Of a DNA stretch of 64,000 bases, positions 8,597 through 18,464 are shown in pieces; within the stretch, counting starts at the first letter, position 1; each line of letters starts with the position of its first letter. Under the pieces are notes generated by a model. It was given only the letters and a program-made list of their open reading frames with translations. It ran no database searches and was not told the origin of the DNA. The translations under genes were made by a program, and so were the position numbers. The stretch comes from Rubinisphaera italica (GTDB lineage: Bacteria; Planctomycetota; Planctomycetia; Planctomycetales; Planctomycetaceae), in the NCBI RefSeq assembly GCF_007859715.1, contig NZ_SJPG01000001.1, positions 3,746,728 to 3,810,727 on the forward strand, written 5' to 3'.

Positions 8597-9490
8597 CTAA
8601 ACACGGCTGTGAGCGACAATTACAGTTCCCAGAGACAAACTTCGCAGCTTGTTGGCAACAGAGTTTGCTTCGCGTCGATTGCGACAAATCCCAAAGCAGG
8701 CTGTCCCACTTCCGCTCATCATCGTTGCTAAAAAATCCTGCTGCTGCATCACGGACAATACAGTTTGAACATCCTCGTTGAGTTGTTCTGCTGGTTCCTG
8801 CAAACTGTTATGTAAGTGGTATTTTACACGTGAGAGGTTCGGGCCGTGCAGAGCATTTAGCAGTTCTTTTGAAGAATGCGGGAATAGGGAAACTGTACAA
8901 TTTGAGTAAACTTCTGCTGTTGACAATCCGGAATCCGGCTTTACGAGCACATAAGAAATTGGTTTGCCTGACACTGCCTGCAATTGCTCACCACGTCCAT
9001 ATCCGATAGCCATTGATTGCCGGGTAACGAAAAAAGGAATGTCACTTCCAAGCTCAGCCGCCATCAGGATCAACTCCGATGGACTGAGTTCCAGTTTCCA
9101 GAGCTTATTAAGAGCCAGCAGCGTTGTTGCAGCATCCGAAGAACCACCTCCCAGACCAGCCTGAGAAGGGATCCGCTTACGAAGCAGAATTTCGACACCC
9201 GCCTGACAATTCGTCCGCTCCTTGAGCAGCAAAGCTGCGCGGACGATGAGATTGCGTTGATCGGTTGGGAGAACTTCGCGGGCAGCCTGCCAGGGTGAAA
9301 CATGATCAATCTGCAGGGAGACTTTCCCGCTTGAGGAAGACAGAAAGCGAAGCGTATCGTGCAGATCGAGAGTCTGCATGAGCGTTTCAATTTCGTGAAA
9401 TCCGTCTGATCGTTTCCCCAGTATTTTCAGAAAAAGATTGAGTTTCGCCGGTGCCTGGAGAACAAGCGGCAACTCGAACCCGGTGTGCAT
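8597..9490 (-). CDS. ispE: 4-diphosphocytidyl-2-C-methyl-D-erythritol kinase IspE
   Basis: GHMP-family kinase that phosphorylates the 2-hydroxyl of CDP-methylerythritol in the MEP isoprenoid pathway (cytosol). It is 297 residues, the usual length. The substrate-binding motif PAKLNLFL (about 14-21) contains the catalytic Lys16; the glycine-rich ATP loop [17 protein letters not shown] spans about 108-124; and GSDIPFF (about 148-154) contains the catalytic Asp150. The C-terminal GHMP motif [13 protein letters not shown] is present. All key residues are present. The start at ATG 9490 agrees with the family N-terminus. It is co-transcribed with spoVG; ispE also lies close to spoVG in Bacillus. Confidence 0.96.
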   Translation of the reverse strand: MHTGFELPLVLQAPAKLNLFLKILGKRSDGFHEIETLMQTLDLHDTLRFLSSSSGKVSLQIDHVSPWQAAREVLPTDQRNLIVRAALLLKERTNCQAGVEILLRKRIPSQAGLGGGSSDAATTLLALNKLWKLELSPSELILMAAELGSDIPFFVTRQSMAIGYGRGEQLQAVSGKPISYVLVKPDSGLSTAEVYSNCTVSLFPHSSKELLNALHGPNLSRVKYHLHNSLQEPAEQLNEDVQTVLSVMQQQDFLATMMSGSGTACFGICRNRREANSVANKLRSLSLGTVIVAHSRV

Positions 9491-9651
9491 AATCGGACAC
9501 GTCCTGTGAACCGCTATCGAATTGAATTACTTGGAGGTCATTATAATGCCTTGGAATTCAGTTCGCAGTGAAGTTCGTTTTTTTTAGTAACTCTAATTAA
9601 AGCTACTCATCACAACCGAATTCGTCAATATCTCTTTGTCCAGTTCCTGGA

Positions 9652-11682
9652 TTATGTGGATTTCGTGTCGTCAGCTGGAGTTTCATCAGAGTTGTCAGCC
9701 GCTTTGGCTTCGGGCGGAATCGCATCTGCTTTCTCGTCTTTATTTTTTTTGGCTTTCCCTTTGAAGAGACCACCAAACATCGACTTCTTTGGTTTCTCTT
9801 CTGTCTTACTTTTTGCTTCCGTCGTATCTGAATTAGCAGTGGAGACTTCAGGAGTCTTTGTTTTCTCTTTCTTCAAAGCTTTTTTGTCAGAGGTTTTCTC
9901 TGGCTGTTCGCCCTTAGGTTTCTTCTTCAGCAATCCGCCCAGGCTGAACTTCGATTTGGCTTCCTCCTTAGTTCCTCCCTCATCCGATTCTCCTTCTGCG
10001 GCTTGCTTCTCTTTGAGTTTCTCTTCTTCCGTTTTTTCTGGCTCGGGAGCCACAACGGATTTCAAATGGAAGAGTGGGTTCTTACCAAATTTCTGCTCAC
10101 ACTTAGGACATTTGGCTTTTGTAAGGCCGGCAGGTTTTTTACCACCAAATTTCTGTTCGGCGCGATGTTCTTCACACATCGCAACTTCGCCGCATTGACA
10201 AAGCCAGCCCACTTCTACAACGTGTAATGCGGGATCAGCCTGATAATATTCAGGTAACTCAAGCGATTCAAATTCATGCTCGGCTAAAGCACACGTGTGC
10301 GTAGCGGTCTGAGTTTGGAGTGGAATACCATCCATTTTCAGGAAATCAGATTGATCAAGAATCTCAGCCAACCACATCTGCACTTTGCGATATTGCGAGA
10401 GAGTCAAGACAACGCAACGCGTTGGCGGCTCTTTGGGAGGAGCAGGCTTCTTGGGTTTCTTTGGCTTCTTACCCGGTTTTGTTTGCGTTAACGAGGGATG
10501 TTGAGTTTCTGCTGCGATAACAGGAGCAGGTGGCAATTCTATTGCTAACACTCCCGGACCAAACACCTGTTCGCCATTTGTGAAGTTATTGTCATAAGGA
10601 GGCTGAACCAGGAACAACTGTGAAAGCTGTCCTTTGGGAAGAACCTCGAATCGATCTGTCGGAAGTGCCTGCATGGGCTTCCCTGATTGCAGATGTTCGG
10701 CCACATTCTGCCGAACCGTTTCCGCCTGTTTGGCAGCGTTCCCCTTCACTCCTTTTTGTTTTGGCCAGACGAAAATCAATTCATCGTTCCAGCGAATTAA
10801 ATCAGGGGTTTCCCCTTTGCCTTTGAGGGCATTCGCCTTGGGCTTGAATTTGGCGATGGCGATTTCATGCCAGTGGACGCCTTCAATTTTGAGTTTCTCA
10901 GGCAGAGGCTCTTTTTTTGTTTCCTTTTCAGCCTTCTTACTTTTTGGCTTATCGATAATCGGAACCAGAAACGGCAATGTGCATTTGGGGCATTGTCCGA
11001 TTTCTCCCTGATGGTATCGCTGAACGCGAATTTTACAGTCGCCGCAAGGTCCCTGGATGAGAAACGTATTCTTAGGCGCGGCTTTCTTCTTACGTGATTT
11101 TTGACGGGAAAGCTCTTTTTCCTCTTTCTCTGCCAGTTTGAGCAGGTCTTCCTCTTCTTCGACTTCTGGTTCTAGCTTGGCAACGGGTGCAGACTCGGCT
11201 TCTTCTTCGTCATCATCGAATGCGGGGGCATCGTGATTAGAATCTGGAAACCAATTCTCTTCCGCTTCGACCATGTCAAAGCTGACATCCAACTCGAAAT
11301 CGTCATCGTCTTCGTCTTCGTCGAGTGATGGAATGGCAGTCGCATCAGACTGTTGAGTTTTCGCAGTTATTTCCTGGATTTCTAAGTCATCATCTTCAAT
11401 GATCGCTGCCGGCCTCAGGAGCATTTCCTGATAGACTTTTTCCATGTCTTCCTGCATAAAGGCACCGCATTGCCAGCAGCGAACCAGCCCTTTGCGGTTC
11501 ATGGCTTTGCAGTCACGACAGGCAATTTCATTGGAACCGTCGTAACGATCGTCCGAGGATGTATAAACATCCGCGACGTGGTCGGCTCCTTCCTGCAAAA
11601 CATGGTGACACTGGGGACAGATTAACGTGTCATCCAGAATGAGGGTTTTGCATTTCGGACAGGTAGATATCGATGAGATCAT
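9652..11682 (-). CDS. Large zinc-ribbon, low-complexity protein, unknown function
   Basis: 676 residues, family not recognised. Order of parts: two N-terminal zinc ribbons (CPKC 8-11 with CPQC 22-25; CRDC 55-58 with CWQC 69-72); a very acidic stretch (about 90-200); a third ribbon (CGDC...CPKC, about 213-234); a Lys-rich linker; a globular region (about 265-400) that includes KIEGVHWHEIAIAKF and FVWPKQKG; a Pro/Lys linker; a second globular region (about 420-560) with CQCGEVAMCEEH and CPKCEQKFG, probably another zinc site; and a highly charged Lys/Glu tail. No signal peptide or membrane segment, so probably cytosolic. It precedes ispE-spoVG by 161 bases and follows the Tad genes by 199 bases. 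Its job cannot be inferred. Confidence 0.8.
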   Translation of the reverse strand: MISSISTCPKCKTLILDDTLICPQCHHVLQEGADHVADVYTSSDDRYDGSNEIACRDCKAMNRKGLVRCWQCGAFMQEDMEKVYQEMLLRPAAIIEDDDLEIQEITAKTQQSDATAIPSLDEDEDDDDFELDVSFDMVEAEENWFPDSNHDAPAFDDDEEEAESAPVAKLEPEVEEEEDLLKLAEKEEKELSRQKSRKKKAAPKNTFLIQGPCGDCKIRVQRYHQGEIGQCPKCTLPFLVPIIDKPKSKKAEKETKKEPLPEKLKIEGVHWHEIAIAKFKPKANALKGKGETPDLIRWNDELIFVWPKQKGVKGNAAKQAETVRQNVAEHLQSGKPMQALPTDRFEVLPKGQLSQLFLVQPPYDNNFTNGEQVFGPGVLAIELPPAPVIAAETQHPSLTQTKPGKKPKKPKKPAPPKEPPTRCVVLTLSQYRKVQMWLAEILDQSDFLKMDGIPLQTQTATHTCALAEHEFESLELPEYYQADPALHVVEVGWLCQCGEVAMCEEHRAEQKFGGKKPAGLTKAKCPKCEQKFGKNPLFHLKSVVAPEPEKTEEEKLKEKQAAEGESDEGGTKEEAKSKFSLGGLLKKKPKGEQPEKTSDKKALKKEKTKTPEVSTANSDTTEAKSKTEEKPKKSMFGGLFKGKAKKNKDEKADAIPPEAKAADNSDETPADDTKST

Positions 11683-11881
11683 AATGCTGAGAATACAGTT
11701 AAATTCAACGACGGAATGGCAATAACAGAAAAACGAATGTAGATGCTCTCAATAAGTGAAGGAGAATCTTCATTCATTGTGCAATATCTCATCGATCTTA
11801 ACAGGAAATTCCTCCCAGATCAGCCTGATCACATGTTTTTTCCGATTCCACAATCGTTACAGAACGTGTAACCGCAATCGT

Positions 11882-12814
11882 TTACATCGCCAGCAGACTG
11901 TCCATCATCGAAATGGCAGCTGGTCCAACCAGTACCACGAAGATTCCGGGAAAGATGAAGAGCACCAGTGGAAAGATCATTTGCACCGCAGTTTTTTGAG
12001 CTTTTTCTTCTGCCATTTGCATACGTTTGACACGCATACTGTCGGACTGAACCCGTAATGCCTGGGCGATTGAGGAGCCGAAGCGGTCGGCTTGAATCAG
12101 AATCGCAGCCAGGGCTTTCATATCGTCGACACCTGTGCGAACACCCATATCGTGCAGCACTTCGCGTCGGGGACGGCCCATTTGTAACTGAAAGTTTGCC
12201 AGATTAAATTCTGAACAGATATCTGGAGCAGTATCTGATAATTCTTCCGACACCCGTCGCATTCCGGCATCGAGACCGAGACCGGATTCCACACATACGA
12301 CCAGCAGGTCGAGTGCATCAGGCATCGTCAGGAAGATATTTTGCTTACGCTTCATGCGCAGATATCCCATGACCAACTCCGGAATATAAAATCCAAGTCC
12401 TGCTCCAACTGCAAACGCCGACCAGCCACTTTGGGTGTTCCCCCAACTGATGAATCCAAAAGCCGCACCGATAATCACGCCTACAATCATCGAAAGTAGT
12501 TTGATCGAAAGGAAAACCTGAGGAGCTGTGGGGGAATTAAAACCAGCATTGGCCATGCGGACTTTCAGAACACTTTCTTCCAGTTCCGTTTTCGGTTTCA
12601 AGGCCTTCGACAATGTCGGGGCAGCCTTGCCGATCATGCCGGAAACACCTTCCGACTTTTCCTGCTGTTCTTTGTTGCGACGTCCGGGATCGCGAATGTC
12701 CATCAGACGTTCGGAAACGCGATCGTCCTTTTCGCTGAAATGGCTGACGGCAAACCAGATCAAAGCCGAGATGCCGCCAAAAATTGCGTACGGCAGAATT
12801 GTGACCATATCCAT
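11882..12814 (-). CDS. tadC: Tad/type II secretion inner-membrane protein TadC
   Basis: Inner-membrane platform protein of a Tad-type (type IVc) pilus or secretion machine, 310 residues. The layout is a short N-terminal membrane segment (about 5-22); a soluble charged part; two further hydrophobic stretches (about 105-150); the T2SSF domain with the pattern MPDALDLLVVCVESGLGLDAGMRRV and a long helix to ALRVQSDSMRVKRMQMAEEKAQK; and a final hydrophobic hairpin ending in LVGPAAISM. Runs of this kind pair with TadB. It is the last gene of a cpaF-tadB-tadC run, 140 bases after tadB. The gap holds a double-hairpin repeat (12854-12943) that may attenuate its transcription. Confidence 0.9.
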   Translation of the reverse strand: MDMVTILPYAIFGGISALIWFAVSHFSEKDDRVSERLMDIRDPGRRNKEQQEKSEGVSGMIGKAAPTLSKALKPKTELEESVLKVRMANAGFNSPTAPQVFLSIKLLSMIVGVIIGAAFGFISWGNTQSGWSAFAVGAGLGFYIPELVMGYLRMKRKQNIFLTMPDALDLLVVCVESGLGLDAGMRRVSEELSDTAPDICSEFNLANFQLQMGRPRREVLHDMGVRTGVDDMKALAAILIQADRFGSSIAQALRVQSDSMRVKRMQMAEEKAQKTAVQMIFPLVLFIFPGIFVVLVGPAAISMMDSLLAM

Positions 12815-12853
12815 TGTCGGAACCTCGAAATTGAACTTCTATAAATATTATTT

Positions 12854-12943
12854 GTAGGACAGGCATCTTGCCTGTAATTATTGAATCATTGATTAGCAGA
12901 AAACGCAAAATGTTAATTCAGACAGGCTGGAAGCCTGTCCTAC
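12854..12943. repeat. Double-hairpin palindromic repeat between tadB and tadC
   Basis: Two short hairpins in inverted arrangement. The left is GTAGGACAGGC-ATCTT-GCCTGT; the right is GACAGGC-TGGAA-GCCTGTCCTAC. The outer ends (GTAGGACAGGC / GCCTGTCCTAC) also pair with each other. The architecture is the same as at 42329-42396 and 49300-49368. Confidence 0.75.
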
Positions 12944-12954
12944 CTGGCAACAAC

Positions 12955-13932
12955 TCAAATCTTAATTTCAATAATCTTTTTAATGGTGATCGCCCCCAGT
13001 ATTTGCAAGAAGACGGCTCCTGCAATCATCTTGCGGCCTAACTCTTCAGTGAAGAGGAGCATCATGTATTCTGCATTCAGGTAGTACATCACGAAAAACA
13101 GCACAATCGGCAGAGCCATCAATACGACGCCACTGATACGACCTTCCCCAGTCAAGGCTTGAACCTGTCCCATAATGCGGAAGCGTTCACGAACGATATG
13201 TCCGATCTTATCGAGAATTTCCGCCAGATCTCCCCCAGCCTGACGTTGTATCGCAACTGCAGTCACGAAGAATTTGAAGTCGAGGTTCGGCACACGACGA
13301 AATACATTCTTTAATGCCTGATCGATCGGTATCCCGAGGTTTTGTTCTTCGTAGGCCATTCCGAATTCGTTGGAAATTGGTTCTGGCATTTCATGGACGA
13401 CCACCTGAATCCCGGATGCCAGACTATGACCAGATCGCAATGCCCGGGCAATCAATTCCAATGCATCCGGTAACTGAGCACCAAATCGGGCAAAGCGTCT
13501 TTTCCGTCGACGTAAAATCCACATGTACGGCAAAATGCCTGCAAATATTGCACAAACCGGCAATAACGGGGTAGGAGCATGAGCGGCCATTCCTCCGACA
13601 ACTCCAACAGCTGCAAACACAATCGAAATAACCGCAAAAACTTCAATCCCAATCGGAGAGTGAGCCTGCTCGAAAATCAGTGGGAGATTTCCGAACTTGG
13701 AAATCAGATTGTTAAAGGCTTTCGACATCCCGCCGACGCCATCTTTAAGCATCTGCTTCTTGAGAATCTTATCGTCGTCACCATCTTCTTCCGTATCGTT
13801 CTTGTGGCCGGTCAGGACCTGCAGACGATCTTCAACATCGGTATTGCTGAAGTCATTCATTACCAGCATGATGGCAACAATAATCGCAACAACAGCGACA
13901 AAGGCAACAATTGAAATGAAAAGTGGATCCAT
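12955..13932 (-). CDS. tadB: Tad/type II secretion inner-membrane protein TadB
   Basis: Partner of TadC in the inner-membrane platform, 325 residues. An N-terminal membrane helix (about 5-26) is followed by a charged region, two hydrophobic segments (about 100-140), and the T2SSF domain with QLPDALELIARALRSGHSLASGIQVVVHEMPEPISNEF-type sequence. Next comes the helix ending RRVPNLDFKFFVTAVAIQRQAGGDLAEIL, a hallmark of TadB, and the C-terminus is hydrophobic. The start ATG 13932 gives a normal-length protein. The gap of 187 bases to cpaF upstream contains a perfect 14-bp hairpin and a GTAGGTCAGGC palindrome. Confidence 0.92.
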   Translation of the reverse strand: MDPLFISIVAFVAVVAIIVAIMLVMNDFSNTDVEDRLQVLTGHKNDTEEDGDDDKILKKQMLKDGVGGMSKAFNNLISKFGNLPLIFEQAHSPIGIEVFAVISIVFAAVGVVGGMAAHAPTPLLPVCAIFAGILPYMWILRRRKRRFARFGAQLPDALELIARALRSGHSLASGIQVVVHEMPEPISNEFGMAYEEQNLGIPIDQALKNVFRRVPNLDFKFFVTAVAIQRQAGGDLAEILDKIGHIVRERFRIMGQVQALTGEGRISGVVLMALPIVLFFVMYYLNAEYMMLLFTEELGRKMIAGAVFLQILGAITIKKIIEIKI

Positions 13933-14036
13933 GTGACACCTGAATTTATCTGATCGGCAATAGCAGTTGCTTCAGCCAATTCCTGCAAAACGAAATATTC
14001 TGAAATGCATGCATCTGATTGAAATTAAAATTATAT

Positions 14037-14068
14037 ACTTGTTCCCAAGGTCCTCCTTGGGAACAAGT
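14037..14068. repeat. Perfect 14-bp hairpin between cpaF and tadB
   Basis: ACTTGTTCCCAAGG-TCCT-CCTTGGGAACAAGT is a perfect inverted repeat. There is no clear T-tract on the transcribed (minus) side, so it may be an mRNA stabiliser or a repeat rather than a terminator. Confidence 0.7.
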
Positions 14069-14085
14069 TGAATTAATCATCACTT

Positions 14086-14110
14086 GTAGGTCAGGCACTG
14101 CCTAACCTAC
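14086..14110. repeat. GTAGGTCAGGC palindrome between cpaF and tadB
   Basis: Single hairpin GTAGGTCAGG-CACTG-CCTAACCTAC, one mismatch in the stem, 10 bases past the cpaF stop. Same core as the elements at 42329 and 49300. Confidence 0.65.
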
Positions 14111-14119
14111 AGTTTTCAG

Positions 14120-15445
<1,326 letters not shown>

Positions 15446-15672
15446 CGAGAGTCTCCATCAGCGTTGTAATTGTGCATGATTCCATTGTTATGCTTGCAGA
15501 AGTTCGACAAGTTGATGCACGCTCTTCGCTCAGCATTCATGTCGCGTTCTACTCAACACTTAACCATAGTTCACAATGAGTACGTGCGCAGTTCAGAGTG
15601 ATTACAATTGATAAGATTTTTCCCGAACGGCATATTCAATAAATAGAGTGCCTCTTAACAGGTTTGGACTGT

Positions 15673-16251
15673 ATGAATTCTGACGATAATCCAATTTCAA
15701 ATGACCCCTTCGCATTGATCGATCCTCAACTCTGGTTGATTACATCGGCCTCCCAGAATCGCCGTAGTGGTCTAATTGCAACGTTTGTGACAAAAGCATC
15801 GATCGTGCCGGATTGTCCGCGGTTTGTCATCGGACTGGCTCGACAGCATGAAACCTGTCGGCTTTTGGAAGAATCAGGCACCTGTGTACTGCATCTCTTC
15901 AGTCAGGAGAAATGCGAATGGGTAGAGAAGTTTGGAGTTCCGTCTGGCGCGAAAATTGATAAATTCGCACAGATTGATATTCAAACGCTTAAAACAGGAG
16001 CCCCTGTTCTTTCAGACGCAATCTGTGCATTCGATTGTCAGGTCGAACGGAATTGGGAAACAGGAGACCGAATTCTGTTCCTATTGCAAGTGGTCGAATC
16101 AAAAATGCTCAATCCGGGAACCCCACTCCGTTTCACTGAAATGTGGAATACAGCCTCGACGGAACTCTGCCAGAAGTTGTCGTTTTTGTTAGTAAGAGAT
16201 CAGCAAATCGACAGGCAGGCCATTATGAAATGGCGGGAAGCATCTGAATAG
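15673..16251 (+). CDS. Flavin reductase-like FMN-binding protein
   Basis: 192-residue protein with the FMN-binding split-barrel fold of flavin reductases. Supporting segments are the N-terminal DPQLWLITSASQNRRSGLIATFVTKASIVPDCPRF pattern (flavin-phosphate contact after the SGL turn), GLARQHETCRLLEESG, and the later CAFDCQVE and GDRILFLLQV strands. Most reductases of the group are 150-200 residues. The ATG at 15673 is chosen; a TTG three codons upstream is also in frame. It stands alone, convergent to dnaA, and a 69-bp palindrome separates the two genes. It probably supplies reduced flavin or acts as an uncharacterised flavoprotein; no monooxygenase partner is adjacent. Confidence 0.83.
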   Translation: MNSDDNPISNDPFALIDPQLWLITSASQNRRSGLIATFVTKASIVPDCPRFVIGLARQHETCRLLEESGTCVLHLFSQEKCEWVEKFGVPSGAKIDKFAQIDIQTLKTGAPVLSDAICAFDCQVERNWETGDRILFLLQVVESKMLNPGTPLRFTEMWNTASTELCQKLSFLLVRDQQIDRQAIMKWREASE

Positions 16252-16271
16252 AAAATCGATCTGTATGAAAG

Positions 16272-16340
16272 GAACCACGGATGGACACGGATAAGCACGG
16301 ATTTTCAAGATCTGCGTTTATCCGCGTCCATCCGTGGTTC
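16272..16340. repeat. 69-bp palindrome between flavin reductase gene and dnaA
   Basis: Left arm GAACCACGGATGGACACGGA and right arm TCCGCGTCCATCCGTGGTTC pair almost perfectly; the centre contains AGCACGGATTTTCAAGATCTGCG. The arms match a repeat motif (ACCACGGATGGACACGGAT) that I recall from many unrelated bacterial genomes. It sits between convergent stops and probably serves as a bidirectional terminator. Confidence 0.75.
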
Positions 16341-16346
16341 AAAATT

Positions 16347-17867
16347 CTATCCAACCTGCAATTGTTCTTCGAGAGTTGAAACAATCTCTTGAGCAGACCA
16401 TTTGCGGGTTGAAATCTGGATCGATTCATTTCGTTCGAGCATCTGCTTCATTCGCTTTTCAGCCGACATGACCGTGCTGTGATTGCGACCGCCATACTGT
16501 TTACCGATTTCATGATAAGCAGCCTGCGTCCATTGACGAGACAGATACATGGCCAGCATCCGCGGCTGAGAAAGATTGCGGGATCGTTTGGCAGAAATCA
16601 AATCTTCCGGCTGGACCCCAAACAAATTACAGACGGCATGTTGAATATCAGATGTCCGTACAATCTTCAGACAGTCCCGCTCGAGGTCGCGTAAAATCTC
16701 GCGGGCGGCGGTAATGCCGACCATTCGTTTAGTCATGTGATGATAAGTCTGCAGGCAATTGATCGCTCCGATCAGTTCACGCACATTGCGTGAAAACTTT
16801 GTCGCGACAAAATCGATTGCATCATCTGTGACAGGCAGAGAAAGTTTATCGGTATGACGCCTGACAATCTCACGACGAGTTTCCAGATCGGGAGATTCCA
16901 ATCGTGTGACCAGTCCTGAAAGGAATCGGGTACTCAGTTCAGGCCGCAGGTGAGTCAGCATTCGAGGATGTCGATCTGCTGCCAGTACGACCTGACGACC
17001 GTAGGAAATCAGTTCCTGGATCGTATGACAGAACTCTTCCTGAAAACCTTTCTTGGCATCCAGAAAATCGATGTCATCAACAATCAACACATCGACTGCT
17101 CGAAACTTTTTTCGGAAAGCCGGTAGCGATTTTTCATAAAGAGCTTTCGTGTAATAGTTCCCGAATGCTTCTGCGGTCAGGGACATCACTTGCCAATCGG
17201 GATAGTTTTGTCGGACTTCCCGATGTATCCCTTCGAGCAAATGCGTCTTCCCGATTCCAACCCCTCCGTAATAGTAGAGCGGATTGTATTGCTCGCCGGG
17301 ATGTTCGGCGACAATTTTAGCCATGGCATGTGGGACATGATTTCCCGGGCCGGTCACGAAATCGTTCAGACTTGCAAATCGACGCCGGCGGGGAGCCAGT
17401 CGGCCGCGAATCTTTTGATTCTTTTTCATCGCAGGCAGAGTAGCCGCAGTTGTGACTGACGAACCATCCTTCGATTCTTCATTCGCAGAATGAGGTAGTG
17501 TCGTTACCACGGACTTCACTTCCGATGAAGATGAAACTTGAGACTGAAACGCACTCAACTGTTCTGCCGCTGCCGCATCGACTTCAAAGCGAACCTGCGC
17601 AGCAAGCCCCAGACATTCTCGGGCGATTTGAGTTGCAGGTTGCTGAAATTCTTTCGACATCCATTTAGTGAGAAAAGGACTGGCGACTCCCACCACTAAC
17701 ACGTCACCATGAATGGTAACCGTGCTGCGGTTTTGAAACCACTTCTGATAGCGTGATTCTCCAATGAGTTGTCGCAAACTCTGCTGAAATTTTTCAGCAT
17801 ATGGGCGATCTGTAGAAATCGATTGGGTCGAACCTTCATTGCTCGAATGACTCCATTCGGGTGGCAT
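16347..17867 (-). CDS. dnaA: Chromosomal replication initiator DnaA
   Basis: AAA+ initiator of chromosome replication, 506 residues. Domain I is about 23-95; a Ser-rich linker (domain II) is about 100-160; domain III has Walker [10 protein letters not shown] (201-209), Walker [10 protein letters not shown] (260-268), and a box VII-like arginine region LSTRFLSGL (311-319); domain IV has the DnaA signature around [22 protein letters not shown] (451-472). The start of domain III ([17 protein letters not shown]) replaces the usual F-N-P-x-Y-T-F-D-x-F-V motif with a basic stretch, a departure from the proteobacterial form. None of the usual neighbours (dnaN, recF, gyrB, rpmH) are present. A 597-base gap lies upstream. 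Confidence 0.97.
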   Translation of the reverse strand: MPPEWSHSSNEGSTQSISTDRPYAEKFQQSLRQLIGESRYQKWFQNRSTVTIHGDVLVVGVASPFLTKWMSKEFQQPATQIARECLGLAAQVRFEVDAAAAEQLSAFQSQVSSSSEVKSVVTTLPHSANEESKDGSSVTTAATLPAMKKNQKIRGRLAPRRRRFASLNDFVTGPGNHVPHAMAKIVAEHPGEQYNPLYYYGGVGIGKTHLLEGIHREVRQNYPDWQVMSLTAEAFGNYYTKALYEKSLPAFRKKFRAVDVLIVDDIDFLDAKKGFQEEFCHTIQELISYGRQVVLAADRHPRMLTHLRPELSTRFLSGLVTRLESPDLETRREIVRRHTDKLSLPVTDDAIDFVATKFSRNVRELIGAINCLQTYHHMTKRMVGITAAREILRDLERDCLKIVRTSDIQHAVCNLFGVQPEDLISAKRSRNLSQPRMLAMYLSRQWTQAAYHEIGKQYGGRNHSTVMSAEKRMKQMLERNESIQISTRKWSAQEIVSTLEEQLQVG

Positions 17868-18464
17868 CTTGCGTCCCCAGCTAGCCGTTGGTTTTCCTGA
17901 TCATCATCCCAAAGAATATCAATTGCGAAGATATTCGTTCTACCTGCTGGGGAGATCAGATCTTTAAGGGAGCACTGTGATTAAATCACATCCTTGTACA
18001 GCGAGTTATCCTGATAGACTCGTTCGATAAGTCTATTTCCCAGGATTTGATTCCCAACACGCAAAACATTCCCCGCCAGATTTCGCCGTAATGGCGAACT
18101 GGGCGAGTTCATTCGGTTGGTTATCAGAGAGTTATAACGGGTTATTAAATTGACAGAAAGGGTTGGTCAGCCCAAAAATTCGAGCTCGTCCCAAATACAT
18201 ACAACACATGGTAAATACTGAGAGTTTCTCAAAGTTATTTTATTCGAGAGGTCTCATTCAGTTGGTTGAATGGACTCAGGTTTTACTCACTCAGCGGCGT
18301 CGATCGTATCGATCTGAAACGGTGTGTCAAACGTAAAAATCTGATAAAGATTTCGCGAAGCTTAAACTTTTTTTCGGTTCTCCCAAAGGTCTTGAACTGC
18401 ATGAGATTGCAGCATCACCGGTCGCAGAAGTAGACCTCAAAGTATTGTCCAAAACGTGCTGATT
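17868..18464. other. 597-bp non-coding region upstream of dnaA
   Basis: No ORF of interest. It must hold the dnaA promoter (reading leftwards). I looked for DnaA boxes (TTATNCACA) on both strands and found only poor matches, such as TTATCCTGA near 18009 and TTATCAGAG near 18121. There is no AT-rich 13-mer array. An origin is therefore possible by position but not supported by sequence. The region contains the 15-bp palindrome at 17976-17990. Confidence 0.4.
17976..17990. promoter_or_regulatory. TGTGATTAAATCACA palindrome upstream of dnaA
   Basis: Perfect 15-bp dyad, TGTGA-N5-TCACA, centred about 115 bases before the dnaA start codon. It resembles a CRP/FNR-type half-site pair but with five rather than six central bases. 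It could be an operator; low confidence. Confidence 0.35.

Noticed and set aside
9656..10198. 180-codon plus-strand frame rich in Phe and Ser
   Set aside because: Complement of the Lys/Glu-rich tail of the zinc-ribbon protein; its composition is just the mirror of low complexity.
15446..15672. Possible tRNA or small RNA in the gap
   Set aside because: No cloverleaf with a T-loop GTTCRA motif in a proper position and no terminator; nothing supportable.
17868..18464. Origin of replication next to dnaA
   Set aside because: Only poor DnaA-box matches and no AT-rich repeat array are visible, so it is listed only as a non-coding region.
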